Shown here piece by piece: positions 19,169-29,244 of a stretch of DNA of 64,000 bases. The notes beneath the pieces were generated by a model. It had not been told where the DNA came from. It saw only the letters and a program-made list of their open reading frames with translations, and did no database searches. A program made the position numbers and the translations under genes. The number at the start of each line of letters is the position of its first letter. Within the stretch, counting starts at the first letter, position 1. This stretch comes from Zobellia amurskyensis (GTDB taxonomy: Bacteria > Bacteroidota > Bacteroidia > Flavobacteriales > Flavobacteriaceae): NCBI RefSeq assembly GCF_009725985.1, contig NZ_RCNR01000009.1:1-64000 (forward strand), given 5' to 3'.

Positions 19169-20146
19169 CTAACAACCTGAATCTTGACTGGAAAAATCCA
19201 TGAACGGAAACTGCTTTTGAAGATTGGATATTTTAAGGCCCAGGGATTTTAAGAACTTTAAATGTTGTTCGGATTTTGGATGAAAAGGTCTATGAAGGAG
19301 TCCTTTCTGAACAGCATCTACCTGAAGCATGGTTTTCTGGGCCTCTTCCGTAATCCAAACCAATTTAAACTTTTCCCAAATATAATTGACCGCCAATGCG
19401 TTCGGGTGCACCATATCCTCTTTATAAAAGCGATAATCGCGCAACTCATCCATTTGAATCTCGTATGAAGGAAAGTAATCCGCCTTTAGCGTAGTCGCCC
19501 CAATTACTTCGTGTATAGCAGCTATTAAGTGTGCCTTGCTCCGTTGATTTTCTACAAAACCATCTTTTATATGACGCACTGGCGATACGGTAAAAACAAA
19601 CTGCACATTGGGGTTTAGAGATTGTACCGATGCTATAATACTATTTAAACTTGCTGTAATCTCCCCAATACCCAACAGCTCTTTTGAAAACTGTTTTTGA
19701 GGAACTTTATGGCAATTGGCTACCACTGCATTTGTTTCCGTATGTCTATACACCCAAGCCGTACCCAGTGTTATGCAAATATGGGTGGCTTGTTTCAGAT
19801 GATTTGCAGTTTTTTCAATTCCGTCATTTAAGGCATTAAGCAGACTTTCTTTGGAAACAGCACTTAAACTAGAATGGGCATCATAGCACTGCCAACGTTC
19901 ATTGTGAAAAAATACATCTTCTTCCGTATAGACCTTCCCCAATACGGCACGAGAGACCAAATTGGCAATAGCCAACGGGTGGAATAAAATACCGAACGGG
20001 TTCTGAAGTTCGCGAAATTTAAAGTAACTGAATTTTTCCCCAATATTCTTCGAAAAGCAGGAACCCAACAACACTAACCTACTTTCATAGTCAATTTGGT
20101 TTTGAGCCTTTTGTAAAGGTATTTGGGTTTGGAGTTTTAGTATCAT
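19169..20146 (-). CDS. GSCFA domain protein
   Basis: Protein of 325 residues whose N-terminal LLGSCFSKNIGEKF contains the namesake GSCF sequence of the GSCFA family. The ITLGTAWVYRH and FTVSPVRHIKDGF blocks are the other GDSL/SGNH-like blocks, suggesting a hydrolase with the Ser of GSCF as nucleophile. Family members are proposed carbohydrate esterases, unproven. Its ATG overlaps the stop of the TPR lipoprotein gene by four bases, so the two are co-translated. Confidence 0.88.
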   Translation of the reverse strand: MILKLQTQIPLQKAQNQIDYESRLVLLGSCFSKNIGEKFSYFKFRELQNPFGILFHPLAIANLVSRAVLGKVYTEEDVFFHNERWQCYDAHSSLSAVSKESLLNALNDGIEKTANHLKQATHICITLGTAWVYRHTETNAVVANCHKVPQKQFSKELLGIGEITASLNSIIASVQSLNPNVQFVFTVSPVRHIKDGFVENQRSKAHLIAAIHEVIGATTLKADYFPSYEIQMDELRDYRFYKEDMVHPNALAVNYIWEKFKLVWITEEAQKTMLQVDAVQKGLLHRPFHPKSEQHLKFLKSLGLKISNLQKQFPFMDFSSQDSGC

Positions 20147-20991
20147 TTGCGCTGTGATTCCAATCTAGAAAATGAACTTAAACGGTTAAACGCTTGATAT
20201 GGGTAAATTTCGTAATACACTTGGTCTTCATTTATGGTATTTTCTTTATTCTCAATAGCCTTATCATATAATGCGGTAGCTTCCTCCTTTTCACCCAGAT
20301 GATTCAAACAAATAGCTTTATACAACATAGCATCGGCAAAATTAGTGTAAACCAACAAAGAAGTATCAAACATCTTTACAGCTTCTTCATAGTTCTGAAG
20401 TTCCATTTCTGCAATTCCTAAATAAAACCAATCCATATAATGACAAGCTTCATGCGGCGGATCATCAGGAAAATCAGCAAATTGTTGCTCTTTACTTTTT
20501 AAAAGAAATGCCTTGGCCTTAGCAAAACGATTTAACTGGAGATAATCTAGAGCCATATAAAAATTGTACGTATGGTCCATTACATACGAGTCACCAAACT
20601 TTTCTTTCATTTCCATAAATTCAGCTATGGATTCCTCGTATTCTTTTGAAAATAGGCACTTCATAAAAGCACTGTAGCTCAACCAGTTTTGAGGGTCTAA
20701 ATCGGCTGCTTTTTGCAAGAATGGTTTCCCTATGGAATATTTTCTTGCCTTATATAGTGGCATAGCCTTTTGCTGCCAAATATAGGCAGAGTCAGGTTTA
20801 ATCATTAAAACAGAGTCAAGATACTTTTGGTAGTTCTGTGAGCCCAAGTCAGACTTGTAAGCCTTTTCTATGTAGGTTTCAATTTTTAGAGAATCTTGTT
20901 TGGTAAGTAGTATTTGTTTCTTTTCTACTTGAGATTCTCCTGCTCCTGTACAACTCGTCAATAAGACAAAAATAAATATGAGATATTTCAT
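20143..20991 (-). CDS. Tetratricopeptide-repeat lipoprotein
   Basis: Lipoprotein of 282 residues; the ATG at 20991 gives a signal peptide with lipobox LTSC at about residues 10-13, while an in-frame TTG nine bases upstream is less likely. About five TPR-like helical pairs are visible, for example LGIAEMELQNYEEAVKMFDT and YKAICLNHLGEKEEATALYD near the end. It likely acts as a periplasmic scaffold. It overlaps the GSCFA gene by four bases, suggesting the two proteins work together. Confidence 0.8.
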   Translation of the reverse strand: MKYLIFIFVLLTSCTGAGESQVEKKQILLTKQDSLKIETYIEKAYKSDLGSQNYQKYLDSVLMIKPDSAYIWQQKAMPLYKARKYSIGKPFLQKAADLDPQNWLSYSAFMKCLFSKEYEESIAEFMEMKEKFGDSYVMDHTYNFYMALDYLQLNRFAKAKAFLLKSKEQQFADFPDDPPHEACHYMDWFYLGIAEMELQNYEEAVKMFDTSLLVYTNFADAMLYKAICLNHLGEKEEATALYDKAIENKENTINEDQVYYEIYPYQAFNRLSSFSRLESQRK

Positions 20992-21061
20992 AGCTACCAA
21001 TAACTTTTAACTCAATTCTAAAAATTGAACTATAGGCCCACTACTGCGTTAGCCCATGTTT

Positions 21062-21487
21062 TCATTCTATGAATTGCATCAATAATCCAATAACACCTAT
21101 CGCTAGGCATAATGGCGAAAAGATTCTCGCATCGGCCTTGGCAAATGTGGTATGTTTTATTTTCTTAAAAAAACCAACGTACTTAAAATCGCCTATGGCC
21201 CGTAAAATAAAAATAGAAGGAATAAACCAATATCCATAATTTATAATCCAATTTGGGCCATCAATAGACAGAAGTTCAGATTTCATTAGGTACACCAAAC
21301 CAAATAAAACTAATACAACTGCTACAAAGAGTGTCGCTATTTTGGGGATTGCCAAAGAACTTAACCCATCTTTTGTAGGAATAACTTTTTCCAGCCCCCA
21401 AAGCCCTCCAAAGAACCAATAGAAATGAAAACCGCCTAGCACCACAAAAATTAAAAACAGAATTAAAGATAAAATCATAACTACCAT
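21062..21487 (-). CDS. DUF3995 membrane protein
   Basis: Four-helix inner-membrane protein of 141 residues. GGFHFYWFFGGLWGLEKVIPT near residue 18 is the DUF3995 signature, and FVAVVLVLFGLVYL and a C-terminal helix pair complete it. No catalytic motif is seen. It lies 89 bases downstream of the Crp/Fnr-type gene at 22131 on the same strand, a pairing common for this type of regulator, which may control it. Confidence 0.78.
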   Translation of the reverse strand: MVVMILSLILFLIFVVLGGFHFYWFFGGLWGLEKVIPTKDGLSSLAIPKIATLFVAVVLVLFGLVYLMKSELLSIDGPNWIINYGYWFIPSIFILRAIGDFKYVGFFKKIKHTTFAKADARIFSPLCLAIGVIGLLMQFIE

Positions 21488-21576
21488 AAACCCTCTCTTT
21501 TAAATGCCAATTTCCTTGTTTTTTATTCAAACAAATGTCCAACATCTCAATGAAAACAGGACTTAACTTTAGGTAA

Positions 21577-22131
21577 TTAATGTTTTGTAAGCTGATTTCT
21601 AATTCTACTTAATGATTTTGGCGTTATACCCAAATAGCTCGCAATATGTTTTAGGGAGTACTTTTGAAAATACTCAGGATGGTTTTTCATGAGAAGTAAA
21701 TACCGCTCCGTTGGATTTAGAAATAGCAGTTGTTCCGTTCTGCGTTTACTATTCACAAATATCTGTTCGCTAATAATCCTCCCGAATTTGTTCCAATAAA
21801 AAGACGTTTCATAAAGTGAGTAGAGGCCGGTTCTATCCAAGAAAATAGCATCCCCTTTTTGAATACTCTGAATCCATAAGGTAGAGGACTGCTGACTTAC
21901 AAAACTCTCATAATCCGTAATAAACTCATTTATGGACCTTAATAACAGATTGGTTTCTACAAGTTGATCATTGGTATGGTAAGACCGTAAAGACCCCGAA
22001 TTGATAAAAGCAATAAAACCGCATATTTGGGGAGGACAGAGCAATTGCTCCCCTTCCTCAAACTCTACAACAGAGAGATAAGGTGTTATAACTTGCCAAT
22101 CTTCTTCTGTGATAGGAAGGACGCTGTTCAA
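21577..22131 (-). CDS. Crp/Fnr-family transcriptional regulator
   Basis: Regulator with a cyclic-nucleotide-binding barrel (EEGEQLLCPPQICGFIAFIN near residue 25-45) and a C-terminal helix-turn-helix (HIASYLGITPKSLSRIRNQL). The start given is a TTG. The frame stays open upstream with plausible homologous residues (AIEKLKYILNS...) but no ATG before the stop at about 22197, so the true start may be TTG or a rarer codon. It is the same subtype as the regulator at 6865, though clearly diverged. The DUF3995 gene follows. Confidence 0.82.
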   Translation of the reverse strand: MNSVLPITEEDWQVITPYLSVVEFEEGEQLLCPPQICGFIAFINSGSLRSYHTNDQLVETNLLLRSINEFITDYESFVSQQSSTLWIQSIQKGDAIFLDRTGLYSLYETSFYWNKFGRIISEQIFVNSKRRTEQLLFLNPTERYLLLMKNHPEYFQKYSLKHIASYLGITPKSLSRIRNQLTKH

Positions 22132-22224
22132 TATGTATTTTAGTTTTTCGATTGCTCTGTGGTTGAAGATAATAAGCTTCTTTTTATCCGTTGTTTAAAT
22201 TCTTTAAATAGCGAATGCCCTACA

Positions 22225-22953
22225 CTAGTTTTCTCTTAATGTTGTTATTACCTTCCCAATATTCTTTTCCTCGAACCGACCTATAACACTGAGTAAAAAT
22301 CCAACAATCTTAGATTTGGGAGATGAAATGATTTCACCCAACTTCAGGACTACTAAATCCATCTCCTTGATAGCTCCTTGTTGATGCTCAATTCCCAAAC
22401 TCCAAAGTAAATTTGAATTGCTCCATGATACTCCCCTCGCTTTAGCCATACTAAAGTTTATGATTTTCTCATCAGAATTCTCCCCTACCATATCCAATAA
22501 AAAAAGTAGAGGGGACACGCGGCCTAACCTGTCCTGCATTTCATTAACAATTTCGGAAAGAATGCGGTTTACTCTGTTAAAATCCCTTTCTATTTCCAAC
22601 AACTCCTCCCCGCTCATAATAGCGTTCACGGCCAGGGCCAAATCAAGATTAATATGTGTATTGATTCCGAGCATAACATGTTGTAGAATAGTTAAGGGCT
22701 CTTCCGTTTTTGTAAATGCAAAATGCCATGATTTACTTATCTGGAGACCACTCGAATAAGCGTGGTAAGCATCAATATAGAAATTGGCGAATGCAACATC
22801 AAATTTCACCATTCGCTCATTATCCTCAAAATTTCCGAGCTCTACCTCTTTTAGTATTTGAGCGGTTGTTCTTCTATACACATAAGCAAACAACCCCATG
22901 CGGCTGTTAGTCGCAACGGTTGTATCAATTATAATATCCAATTGACGAAGCAC
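22225..22953 (-). CDS. DUF5995 family protein
   Basis: Helical cytoplasmic protein of about 242 residues matching DUF5995: MGLFAYVYRRTTAQIL near 20, NFYIDAYHAY near 55, and HVMLGINTHINLDLALAV with conserved His near 90-105 that could bind metal. The start shown is a GTG. The frame continues upstream through residues that also look like family sequence (PTTIQEVLRQLD) to an ATT at 22980 that directly follows AGGAG, with a stop just before. The start is therefore unsettled. No partner is evident. Confidence 0.72.
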   Translation of the reverse strand: MLRQLDIIIDTTVATNSRMGLFAYVYRRTTAQILKEVELGNFEDNERMVKFDVAFANFYIDAYHAYSSGLQISKSWHFAFTKTEEPLTILQHVMLGINTHINLDLALAVNAIMSGEELLEIERDFNRVNRILSEIVNEMQDRLGRVSPLLFLLDMVGENSDEKIINFSMAKARGVSWSNSNLLWSLGIEHQQGAIKEMDLVVLKLGEIISSPKSKIVGFLLSVIGRFEEKNIGKVITTLREN

Positions 22954-23133
22954 TTCTTGTATGGTAGTAGGGCGGCTAATTTTATCTCCTAATTATGATG
23001 GTTCAAAATCTAAATCCTCTGTAAGTTACTTCATTTTCGCCACATGCCACCACCCATTTGATACACTCCGTTTCAGCAACGATTGACCATGAATGCGGAT
23101 GTCTTTGGCCATAAGTCAGGTATTCCCTAAAAG

Positions 23134-23168
23134 AAAAAAGCTCCACTATGACTAGTGAAGCTTTTTTT
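23134..23168 (-). terminator. Rho-independent terminator of alaS
   Basis: Stem AAAAAGCTCCACTA against TAGTGAAGCTTTTT with one mismatch and a TGAC loop. It is T-flanked on both strands and so could work in either direction. It lies seven bases past the alaS stop. Confidence 0.8.
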
Positions 23169-23174
23169 GGTATG

Positions 23175-25790
23175 TTACTTTATATAATCTTTAGCCTTGG
23201 CCAATGCTTCGTCAATTCCTTCGGGCTTCTTACCGCCGGCCGTAGCAAAGAAGGGTTGACCACCGCCACCACCTTGAATGAATTTCCCCAATTCCCTAAC
23301 AATGGTTCCGGCATTCAAATCTTTTGAAGCAACTAGCTCTTTAGAAATATAACAAGACAATAATGCCTTTCCGTTTTGCTCCGTTCCAAAAAGAAGGAAC
23401 AGATTATCTTGGTTCTGCCCCATTTCAAAAGAAAGGTCTTTTATTCCTGCGGCATCCAAGTCAATCTTCTTGGCCAAAAACTGAATACCGTTCACTTCTT
23501 CCAATTCATTTTTTAAATCGCCTTTCAGGTTTTTTGCCTTGTCCTTCAAAAGTGCTTCCACCTCCTTTTTCAACTTTGCATTTTCGTCCTGCAAATTAGA
23601 AACGGCCTTAACAGGGTCTTGAGCGTTATTCATCAACGATTTGATATCTAAAAGAACCCTATCATTATCTGCATAGAAGCCTTTTACAGCATCTGACGTA
23701 ATGGCCTCAATTCGGCGAATTCCTGAAGCAACTGCTCCTTCTGACTTAATTTTAAAGTGCCAGATATCACTTGTATTCTTCACGTGGGTACCTCCGCACA
23801 GTTCAATAGACTGACCAAAACGCACCGTTCGTACGGCCTCACCATATTTCTCCCCAAAAAGAGCCATAGCTCCTTCTTTCAAGGCATCTTCCATAGGAAT
23901 GTTTCTTTGCTCCTCAAATGGCAGATGACCTGCTATACGGGCATTTACAAAGTTTTCTACCTCACGTAGTTCATCTGGTGTCACTTTTGAAAAGTGAGAA
24001 AAATCGAACCGCAAATATTTAGAATGTACAGCAGAACCCTTCTGCTCTACATGCGTGCCCAATATTTCCCGTAAGGCCTGGTGCAACAAGTGCGTAGCCG
24101 TATGGTTTGCTTGCGTACGCTCGCGTTGTTTCCTATCCACCACCGCTTTAAACGTTCCGTTTGTATCCGACGGAAGGTTTTTAGTAAAGTGAATGATTTC
24201 ACTATTCTCCTTTTTCGTGTCCAGAATGTAGACCACATCGCCGTTAGGCATTTCCAAATATCCTTTATCCCCTACTTGTCCACCACCTTCAGGATAAAAA
24301 GGTGTTAAGTTGAAAACCAATTGATACTGTTCACCGGCCTTTTTAGAGGTTACTTTTCTATATTTCACCAACTTTACATTGGCTTCCAGCACATCGTACC
24401 CAACAAACTCTTGCTCCAAATCTCCCGAAAGTACTTCCCAGTCGTCTTTTGAAATCTCAGAAGCCGATTTTGAACGGTTCTTCTGCTCTTGCATAGCTAC
24501 CTCAAAACCTTTTTCATCTAGGCTCAATCCTTTTTCAGAAAGAATTAGCGCTGTTAAATCTATGGGAAACCCGTAGGTATCATAAAGCTCAAAAGCTTTT
24601 CTTCCATCTACCTCTTTACCTTTTACATTAGATATGACTTGATCTAAAAGAACAAGACCTTGCTCCAACGTTTTCAGGAACGAGTGCTCTTCTTCTTTTA
24701 TAACGTTTTCTATTAATTGACGTTGCTCTTTCAATTCCGGAAAAGCTTCGCCCATATTCTCTGTAAGCACACTTACCAAACGGTACATAAAGGGCTCTTT
24801 GGTATTCAAGAACGTAAAACCGTAGCGCACGGCACGTCTTAAAATACGGCGGATTACATATCCCGCCCCTGTATTGCTCGGCAACTGACCATCTGCAATG
24901 GAAAAAGACACCGCACGAATATGATCGGCAATTACGCGAATAGCAATATCCGTTTCTTCGTTCTTTCCGTATTTGCTGTAAGTTATAGTTTCTATTTCAC
25001 GAATAATCGGTTTAAAAACATCGGTATCATAATTAGATTGCACCCCTTGAAGCACCATACACAAACGCTCAAATCCCATTCCGGTATCTACATGTTTGGC
25101 AGGTAACGGCTCCAATTCGCCATTGGCCTTACGGTTGTATTGCATGAAAACCAAGTTCCATATTTCAACCACCTGTGGGTGATCGGCATTCACCAATGAA
25201 GCCCCGGAAACTTTTGCTTTTTCTTCCGCGGAGCGAATATCCACATGAATCTCGGAACACGGACCACACGGACCCTGATCGCCCATTTCCCAGAAGTTAT
25301 CTTTCTTATTGCCTAGAATAATGCGGTCTTCTGGTACAATAGCCTTCCATAATTCAAAAGCTTCCGTATCCAACGCCAAGTTATCTGCATCTTTGCTTCC
25401 TTCAAAAACCGAAACATACAAACAATCCTTATCTATTTTTAAGACTTCCGTGAGCAACTCCCAAGCCCAAGAAATAGCCTCCTCTTTAAAATAATCACCA
25501 AAACTCCAATTACCCAACATTTCGAACATGGTGTGGTGGTAGGTATCCTTACCAACTTCCTCCAAATCATTATGCTTACCACTAACGCGCAAACACTTCT
25601 GGGTATCTACGGCCCTTGGGTTCTTAGCTATACTATTCCCCAAAAAGAACTCCTTAAACTGGTTCATGCCCGCATTTGTAAACATTAACGTAGGGTCATC
25701 TTTGATAACCATAGGGGCGGATAGAACTATTTTATGCTCTTTTTCTTTATAAAAATTTAAGAATTGAGATCGGATTTCCTTGGAAGTCAT
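23175..25790 (-). CDS. alaS: Alanine--tRNA ligase
   Basis: Cytoplasmic enzyme of 871 residues that charges tRNA-Ala. The class II catalytic core is at the N terminus ([21 protein letters not shown], then the [11 protein letters not shown]-type block). The editing domain has the zinc-type ligands H563 and H567 in HTATHLLH and C665/H669 in CGGTH. A C-terminal DHHA1-like C-Ala domain ends in a Gly-rich GGGGGQP stretch. Length is normal. It is divergent from the M23 peptidase gene and has its own terminator. Confidence 0.97.
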   Translation of the reverse strand: MTSKEIRSQFLNFYKEKEHKIVLSAPMVIKDDPTLMFTNAGMNQFKEFFLGNSIAKNPRAVDTQKCLRVSGKHNDLEEVGKDTYHHTMFEMLGNWSFGDYFKEEAISWAWELLTEVLKIDKDCLYVSVFEGSKDADNLALDTEAFELWKAIVPEDRIILGNKKDNFWEMGDQGPCGPCSEIHVDIRSAEEKAKVSGASLVNADHPQVVEIWNLVFMQYNRKANGELEPLPAKHVDTGMGFERLCMVLQGVQSNYDTDVFKPIIREIETITYSKYGKNEETDIAIRVIADHIRAVSFSIADGQLPSNTGAGYVIRRILRRAVRYGFTFLNTKEPFMYRLVSVLTENMGEAFPELKEQRQLIENVIKEEEHSFLKTLEQGLVLLDQVISNVKGKEVDGRKAFELYDTYGFPIDLTALILSEKGLSLDEKGFEVAMQEQKNRSKSASEISKDDWEVLSGDLEQEFVGYDVLEANVKLVKYRKVTSKKAGEQYQLVFNLTPFYPEGGGQVGDKGYLEMPNGDVVYILDTKKENSEIIHFTKNLPSDTNGTFKAVVDRKQRERTQANHTATHLLHQALREILGTHVEQKGSAVHSKYLRFDFSHFSKVTPDELREVENFVNARIAGHLPFEEQRNIPMEDALKEGAMALFGEKYGEAVRTVRFGQSIELCGGTHVKNTSDIWHFKIKSEGAVASGIRRIEAITSDAVKGFYADNDRVLLDIKSLMNNAQDPVKAVSNLQDENAKLKKEVEALLKDKAKNLKGDLKNELEEVNGIQFLAKKIDLDAAGIKDLSFEMGQNQDNLFLLFGTEQNGKALLSCYISKELVASKDLNAGTIVRELGKFIQGGGGGQPFFATAGGKKPEGIDEALAKAKDYIK

Positions 25791-25840
25791 AGAGAATTAT
25801 AAGGTTTTACAAAAATTAACGTTTTAAAGGAAAGTATTTC

Positions 25841-25848
25841 TATATTTG
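25841..25848 (+). promoter_or_regulatory. Putative -7 promoter box for the M23/MerR genes
   Basis: TATATTTG matches the Bacteroidota TAnnTTTG box 43 bases before the M23 start codon. The -33 region around 25821 reads GTTTTAAAG, a poor TTTG match, so the call is tentative. Confidence 0.45.
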
Positions 25849-25891
25849 TTTATCCCAGTAAAACGTCACAAAAATAGGATAAAATAGATTC

Positions 25892-26869
25892 ATGTCTAAG
25901 GTAAAGTACTATTACGATCCCGATACACTTTCATATCGCAAGATAGAACCTAAAAAATCTAGGCGCTACCGTAATATTGCCCTATTTTTCGTAGGATCCT
26001 TTCTTTTTGGACTCATGTGCCTCGTATTTTTGATGAATACCAATCTTATCAATACACCAAGGGAACTTTCGCTAGCACGTGAAGTAAAAAATTACGAGCT
26101 TCAATTTGAGCTTTTGAATAGGAAAATGGGTCAGATCGAAGAGGTTTTGACCAATATAGAAGATCGTGACAATAACATCTATCGTTTATATTTTGAGGCG
26201 AACCCTATACCTGAGGAACAGCGAAGAGCCGGTTTTGGAGGTGTTAATCGTTACAAATCCCTAGAGGGTTTCAACAATTCGGAAATGGTCATTGCAACCA
26301 CGAAACGCCTAGATATCATTAAGAAACAAATGTCCATTCAATCCAAATCATTGGATGAGATTACAAAATTGGCCGAAGAAAAAGAAAAATTCTTGATGGC
26401 TATTCCAGCCATTCAACCTGTAACCAACGAAAGTCTTAAACGTATGGCCTCAGGTTTCGGTTGGCGTTCAGACCCTTTTACAAAAGCACGTAAACTGCAT
26501 AGGGGCATGGATTTTTCCGCACCAAAAGGCACACCGGTCTACGCACCCGGAGACGGCAAGGTAACCCGTGCAGATAATGGCTCATCCGGTTACGGCAAAC
26601 ACATACGCATAGATCATGGCTATGGATACAAAACCCTTTACGGGCACCTTAGCGAATACAATGTAAAAAAAGGTCAGAAAGTAAAGCGCGGGGACCTTAT
26701 AGGTTTCGTGGGCAATACGGGCCGTTCAGAAGCTCCGCATTTACACTATGAAGTCTGGAAAGATGAAGAACGCATCAACCCCATAAACTTCTACTACGGC
26801 AGTTTGACCGCAGAAGAATTTGAGAATATGCTGAAATACGCAGCACAAGAAAATCAATCTTTGGATTAA
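25892..26869 (+). CDS. M23-family peptidoglycan endopeptidase
   Basis: Inner-membrane-anchored protein of 325 residues: cytoplasmic basic N terminus, one membrane segment (about 31-50), a coiled-coil region (about 60-170), and a C-terminal LytM/M23 domain. Zinc ligands are visible as H203 and D207 in HRGMDFSAPKGTPV and H285 in HLHYEV. All are intact, so it is likely an active D,D-endopeptidase acting on peptide cross-links, or an activator of one. Its last base is shared with the ATG of the MerR gene (TAATG). Confidence 0.92.
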   Translation: MSKVKYYYDPDTLSYRKIEPKKSRRYRNIALFFVGSFLFGLMCLVFLMNTNLINTPRELSLAREVKNYELQFELLNRKMGQIEEVLTNIEDRDNNIYRLYFEANPIPEEQRRAGFGGVNRYKSLEGFNNSEMVIATTKRLDIIKKQMSIQSKSLDEITKLAEEKEKFLMAIPAIQPVTNESLKRMASGFGWRSDPFTKARKLHRGMDFSAPKGTPVYAPGDGKVTRADNGSSGYGKHIRIDHGYGYKTLYGHLSEYNVKKGQKVKRGDLIGFVGNTGRSEAPHLHYEVWKDEERINPINFYYGSLTAEEFENMLKYAAQENQSLD

Positions 26870-27198
26870 TGCAGATAGAACTCCCAGAAAAAAGATACTA
26901 CGGCATTGGCGAAGTCGCCAAGGCTTTTGACGTGAACACTTCCCTAATTCGTTTTTGGGAGAAAGAATTTGATGCGCTCAAGCCAAAGAAAAATGCGAAA
27001 GGCAATCGCAAATTTACTCCTCAGGACATAGACAACCTCAAACTTATTTACCACTTGGTAAAAGAACGTGGTTTTACCCTAGAAGGCGCTAAAATTCACT
27101 TAAAGGAAAACCGTCAAAAAACGCTCAACAACTTTGATATTATTGACAAACTAGAGCGAATTAAAACCGAATTGACCAAAATAAAAGATCAACTGTAA
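26869..27198 (+). CDS. MerR-family transcriptional regulator
   Basis: Short protein of 109 residues with an N-terminal winged helix (YGIGEVAKAFDVNTSLIRFWE, then FDALKPKKNAKGNRKF) and a helical C-terminal dimerisation tail with no effector domain or Cys cluster. It starts on the last base of the M23 stop codon, a translational coupling that recurs in flavobacteria. Target genes are unknown; a cell-wall link is suggested by context. Confidence 0.88.
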   Translation: MQIELPEKRYYGIGEVAKAFDVNTSLIRFWEKEFDALKPKKNAKGNRKFTPQDIDNLKLIYHLVKERGFTLEGAKIHLKENRQKTLNNFDIIDKLERIKTELTKIKDQL

Positions 27199-27283
27199 CT
27201 TTTTTACGGAATTGAGGTCTAATGTCTTGAACTAACTGTTTTTCTTTACAACAGCACATTAACTATAACCAAATATTTTTAAA

Positions 27284-27883
27284 ATGAAAAAAGGATTAAT
27301 CGTACTAATAGTACTGGGAGTCATTGCTTTTGGCCTTTATAATTGGGCCGTAGGCTTTAATAACACCGCAGTAGAACTAGAAGCCAATGCCAAGACCGCA
27401 TGGTCTAATGTAGAAAGTGCCTACCAACGTAGAAACGACCTAATAGGCAACTTAGTAAAAACCGTACAGGGCGCAGCAGATTTTGAGCGAGGTACATTAA
27501 CAGACGTTATTGAAGCAAGAGCAAAAGCTACCTCAACATCTATTGATGCCAATAACCTAACTCCAGAAAAAATGGCCGCTTTTCAACAAGCACAAAGCGG
27601 ACTTACAGGTGCGCTCAGCAAATTAATGGTAGTTGTAGAACGTTATCCCGAACTTAAAGCGAACCAAAACTTTCTTGAACTTCAAGCGCAGTTAGAAGGT
27701 ACCGAGAACCGCATAAACGTTGAGCGTAACAAGTTTAACGAAACCGTGAACATTTACGACATACACATCTCCAAATTCCCAGGATCGTTCTTAGCCGGTA
27801 TTTTTGGATTTGAAGATATGGCTCGCTATAAAGCGGATGCAGGTTCTGAAAATGCTCCTGATGTAGAATTCGATTTCAATTAA
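27284..27883 (+). CDS. LemA family protein
   Basis: Protein of 199 residues with an N-terminal membrane segment (3-22) followed by the LemA four-helix core: NAKTAWSNVESAYQRRNDLI near 35-55, the VVERYPELKANQNFLELQAQLEGTENRI block, and ARYKADAG at the end. It is membrane-bound. The family is widely found next to TPM-domain proteins, and the two TPM genes that follow fit that pattern; an envelope maintenance role is inferred. It precedes the first TPM gene by one base. Confidence 0.93.
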   Translation: MKKGLIVLIVLGVIAFGLYNWAVGFNNTAVELEANAKTAWSNVESAYQRRNDLIGNLVKTVQGAADFERGTLTDVIEARAKATSTSIDANNLTPEKMAAFQQAQSGLTGALSKLMVVVERYPELKANQNFLELQAQLEGTENRINVERNKFNETVNIYDIHISKFPGSFLAGIFGFEDMARYKADAGSENAPDVEFDFN

Positions 27884-27884
27884 G

Positions 27885-28322
27885 ATGTCTAGAGTAGAAG
27901 CATTTTTAACGGCAGATGAAGAGCAGGAGATTGTTGAGGCCATATTGAAAGCCGAAAAAGAAACTTCTGGGGAAATCAGGGTTCATATTGAGCCCCATAC
28001 ACGACTAGACCCTATGGATAGGGCCAAAGAAGTGTTTCTACTCTTAAAAATGGACAATACCAAAGAAGCGAACGGGGTTTTGATATACGTTGCCGTAAAC
28101 GACAGAAAATTTTCTATTTACGGAGATAGTGGAATCAATAAGGTAGTTCCCGAAAATTTTTGGGATACGACCAAAGATGCTATTCAAGACCAATTTAAAA
28201 AAGGAAACTTTAAGCAAGGTATCATAGATGGTATCTTAAAAGCCGGAAAAGAACTCCAAGTACATTTTCCTTGGACGCGCGGCGATAAAAATGAACTCAG
28301 CAATGAAGTATCTAAGGGGTAG
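27885..28322 (+). CDS. TPM-domain protein, cytoplasmic form
   Basis: Protein of 145 residues without a signal peptide. It carries the TPM fold (TLP18.3/Psb32/MOLO-1): IVEAILKAEKETSGEIRVHIE near 17-35, NGVLIYVAVNDRKFSIYGDSGI near 64-85, and FKQGIIDGI near the end. The related plant protein shows acid phosphatase activity, but this is not established for bacteria. It overlaps the start of the second TPM gene by 32 bases (20 if the later Met is used). Confidence 0.88.
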   Translation: MSRVEAFLTADEEQEIVEAILKAEKETSGEIRVHIEPHTRLDPMDRAKEVFLLLKMDNTKEANGVLIYVAVNDRKFSIYGDSGINKVVPENFWDTTKDAIQDQFKKGNFKQGIIDGILKAGKELQVHFPWTRGDKNELSNEVSKG

Positions 28323-29100
28323 TCTACTCATCATTTTACTCTGTTGTTATGGTCTGGTCACAGCTCAGTTTCAAATTCCGGACACACCAAAGTCACAGAC
28401 CAGCGTTTACGACTATATTAATCTATTGAGTGCTGGCCAAAAACAGGCTTTAGAGCAAAAATTGATTCGTTATTCCGACAGCACCTCAACACAGATTGTA
28501 GTTGCCATTATCGGTTCTACCGAAGGGGAGAACATTAATTTTCTAGGCGCACAATGGGGCGAGAAATGGGGAATTGGACAGGATAATAAAGACAATGGCA
28601 TACTTGTTCTCTTAGCCAGAGATGACCGAAGAATAGCCATAAACACAGGGTACGGTGTAGAATCAAGACTTACAGATGCCCTATCACGCAGAATTATTGA
28701 CCAGGCTATTCTACCTCAATTCAAACAAAACAATTATTACGGAGGCTTAAACGCAGGTTCTGACGCTATTTTTCAAGCACTTAATGGCGAGTTTAAGGAA
28801 GAGCGTTCATTTAACGATGGCGGTGGCTTTCCTTTGGGGCAGTTTTTACCTTTTATCATTTTCTTCATTATTCTAATCATCTTATCTAACCGAAACAAAC
28901 GCGGCGGCGGTGGCAAAAATGGTGGAAAACGCGGACGAGGATTAGACCTTTGGGACATTATCATTCTAAGTAACATGGGCCGTAGTGGTGGTTCCGGAAG
29001 CTTTGGAGGCGGCGGTTTTGGAGGAGGTTCCGGAGGCGGCTTTGGCGGTGGTTTCGGTGGTGGTGGTTTTGGAGGCGGAGGCGCTTCTGGGGGATGGTAA
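28291..29100 (+). CDS. TPM-domain protein with Gly-rich C terminus
   Basis: Exported protein of 269 residues: signal peptide (ending VTAQ), TPM domain about 35-165 (QTSVYDYINLLSAGQKQALE, GILVLLARDDRRIAINTGYG), a membrane segment about 180-198 (FLPFIIFFIILIILSN), and a cytoplasmic tail of roughly 60 residues that is almost only Gly, Phe and Ser. Translation could also begin at the Met four residues on, which would give a cleaner signal peptide. It is the third gene of the lemA-TPM-TPM set. Confidence 0.9.
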   Translation: MNSAMKYLRGSLLIILLCCYGLVTAQFQIPDTPKSQTSVYDYINLLSAGQKQALEQKLIRYSDSTSTQIVVAIIGSTEGENINFLGAQWGEKWGIGQDNKDNGILVLLARDDRRIAINTGYGVESRLTDALSRRIIDQAILPQFKQNNYYGGLNAGSDAIFQALNGEFKEERSFNDGGGFPLGQFLPFIIFFIILIILSNRNKRGGGGKNGGKRGRGLDLWDIIILSNMGRSGGSGSFGGGGFGGGSGGGFGGGFGGGGFGGGGASGGW

Positions 29101-29244
29101 TCCTTCAGCTCCATCGTTATCCCCAATCTTTATCTGGAGTTAATGATGATAAAAGAGAGTTCTTAACCGATATAGTGTTATTAAAATAAACGATTAATCA
29201 ATTTATAATTCGGAGTGGGAATTAGATTTAGTCCCTATATACAA

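Noticed and set aside
28773-29126. Pro-rich frame antisense to the TPM gene
   Set aside because: Simple mirror of the Gly-rich tail (GGN codons read as CCN); not a gene.
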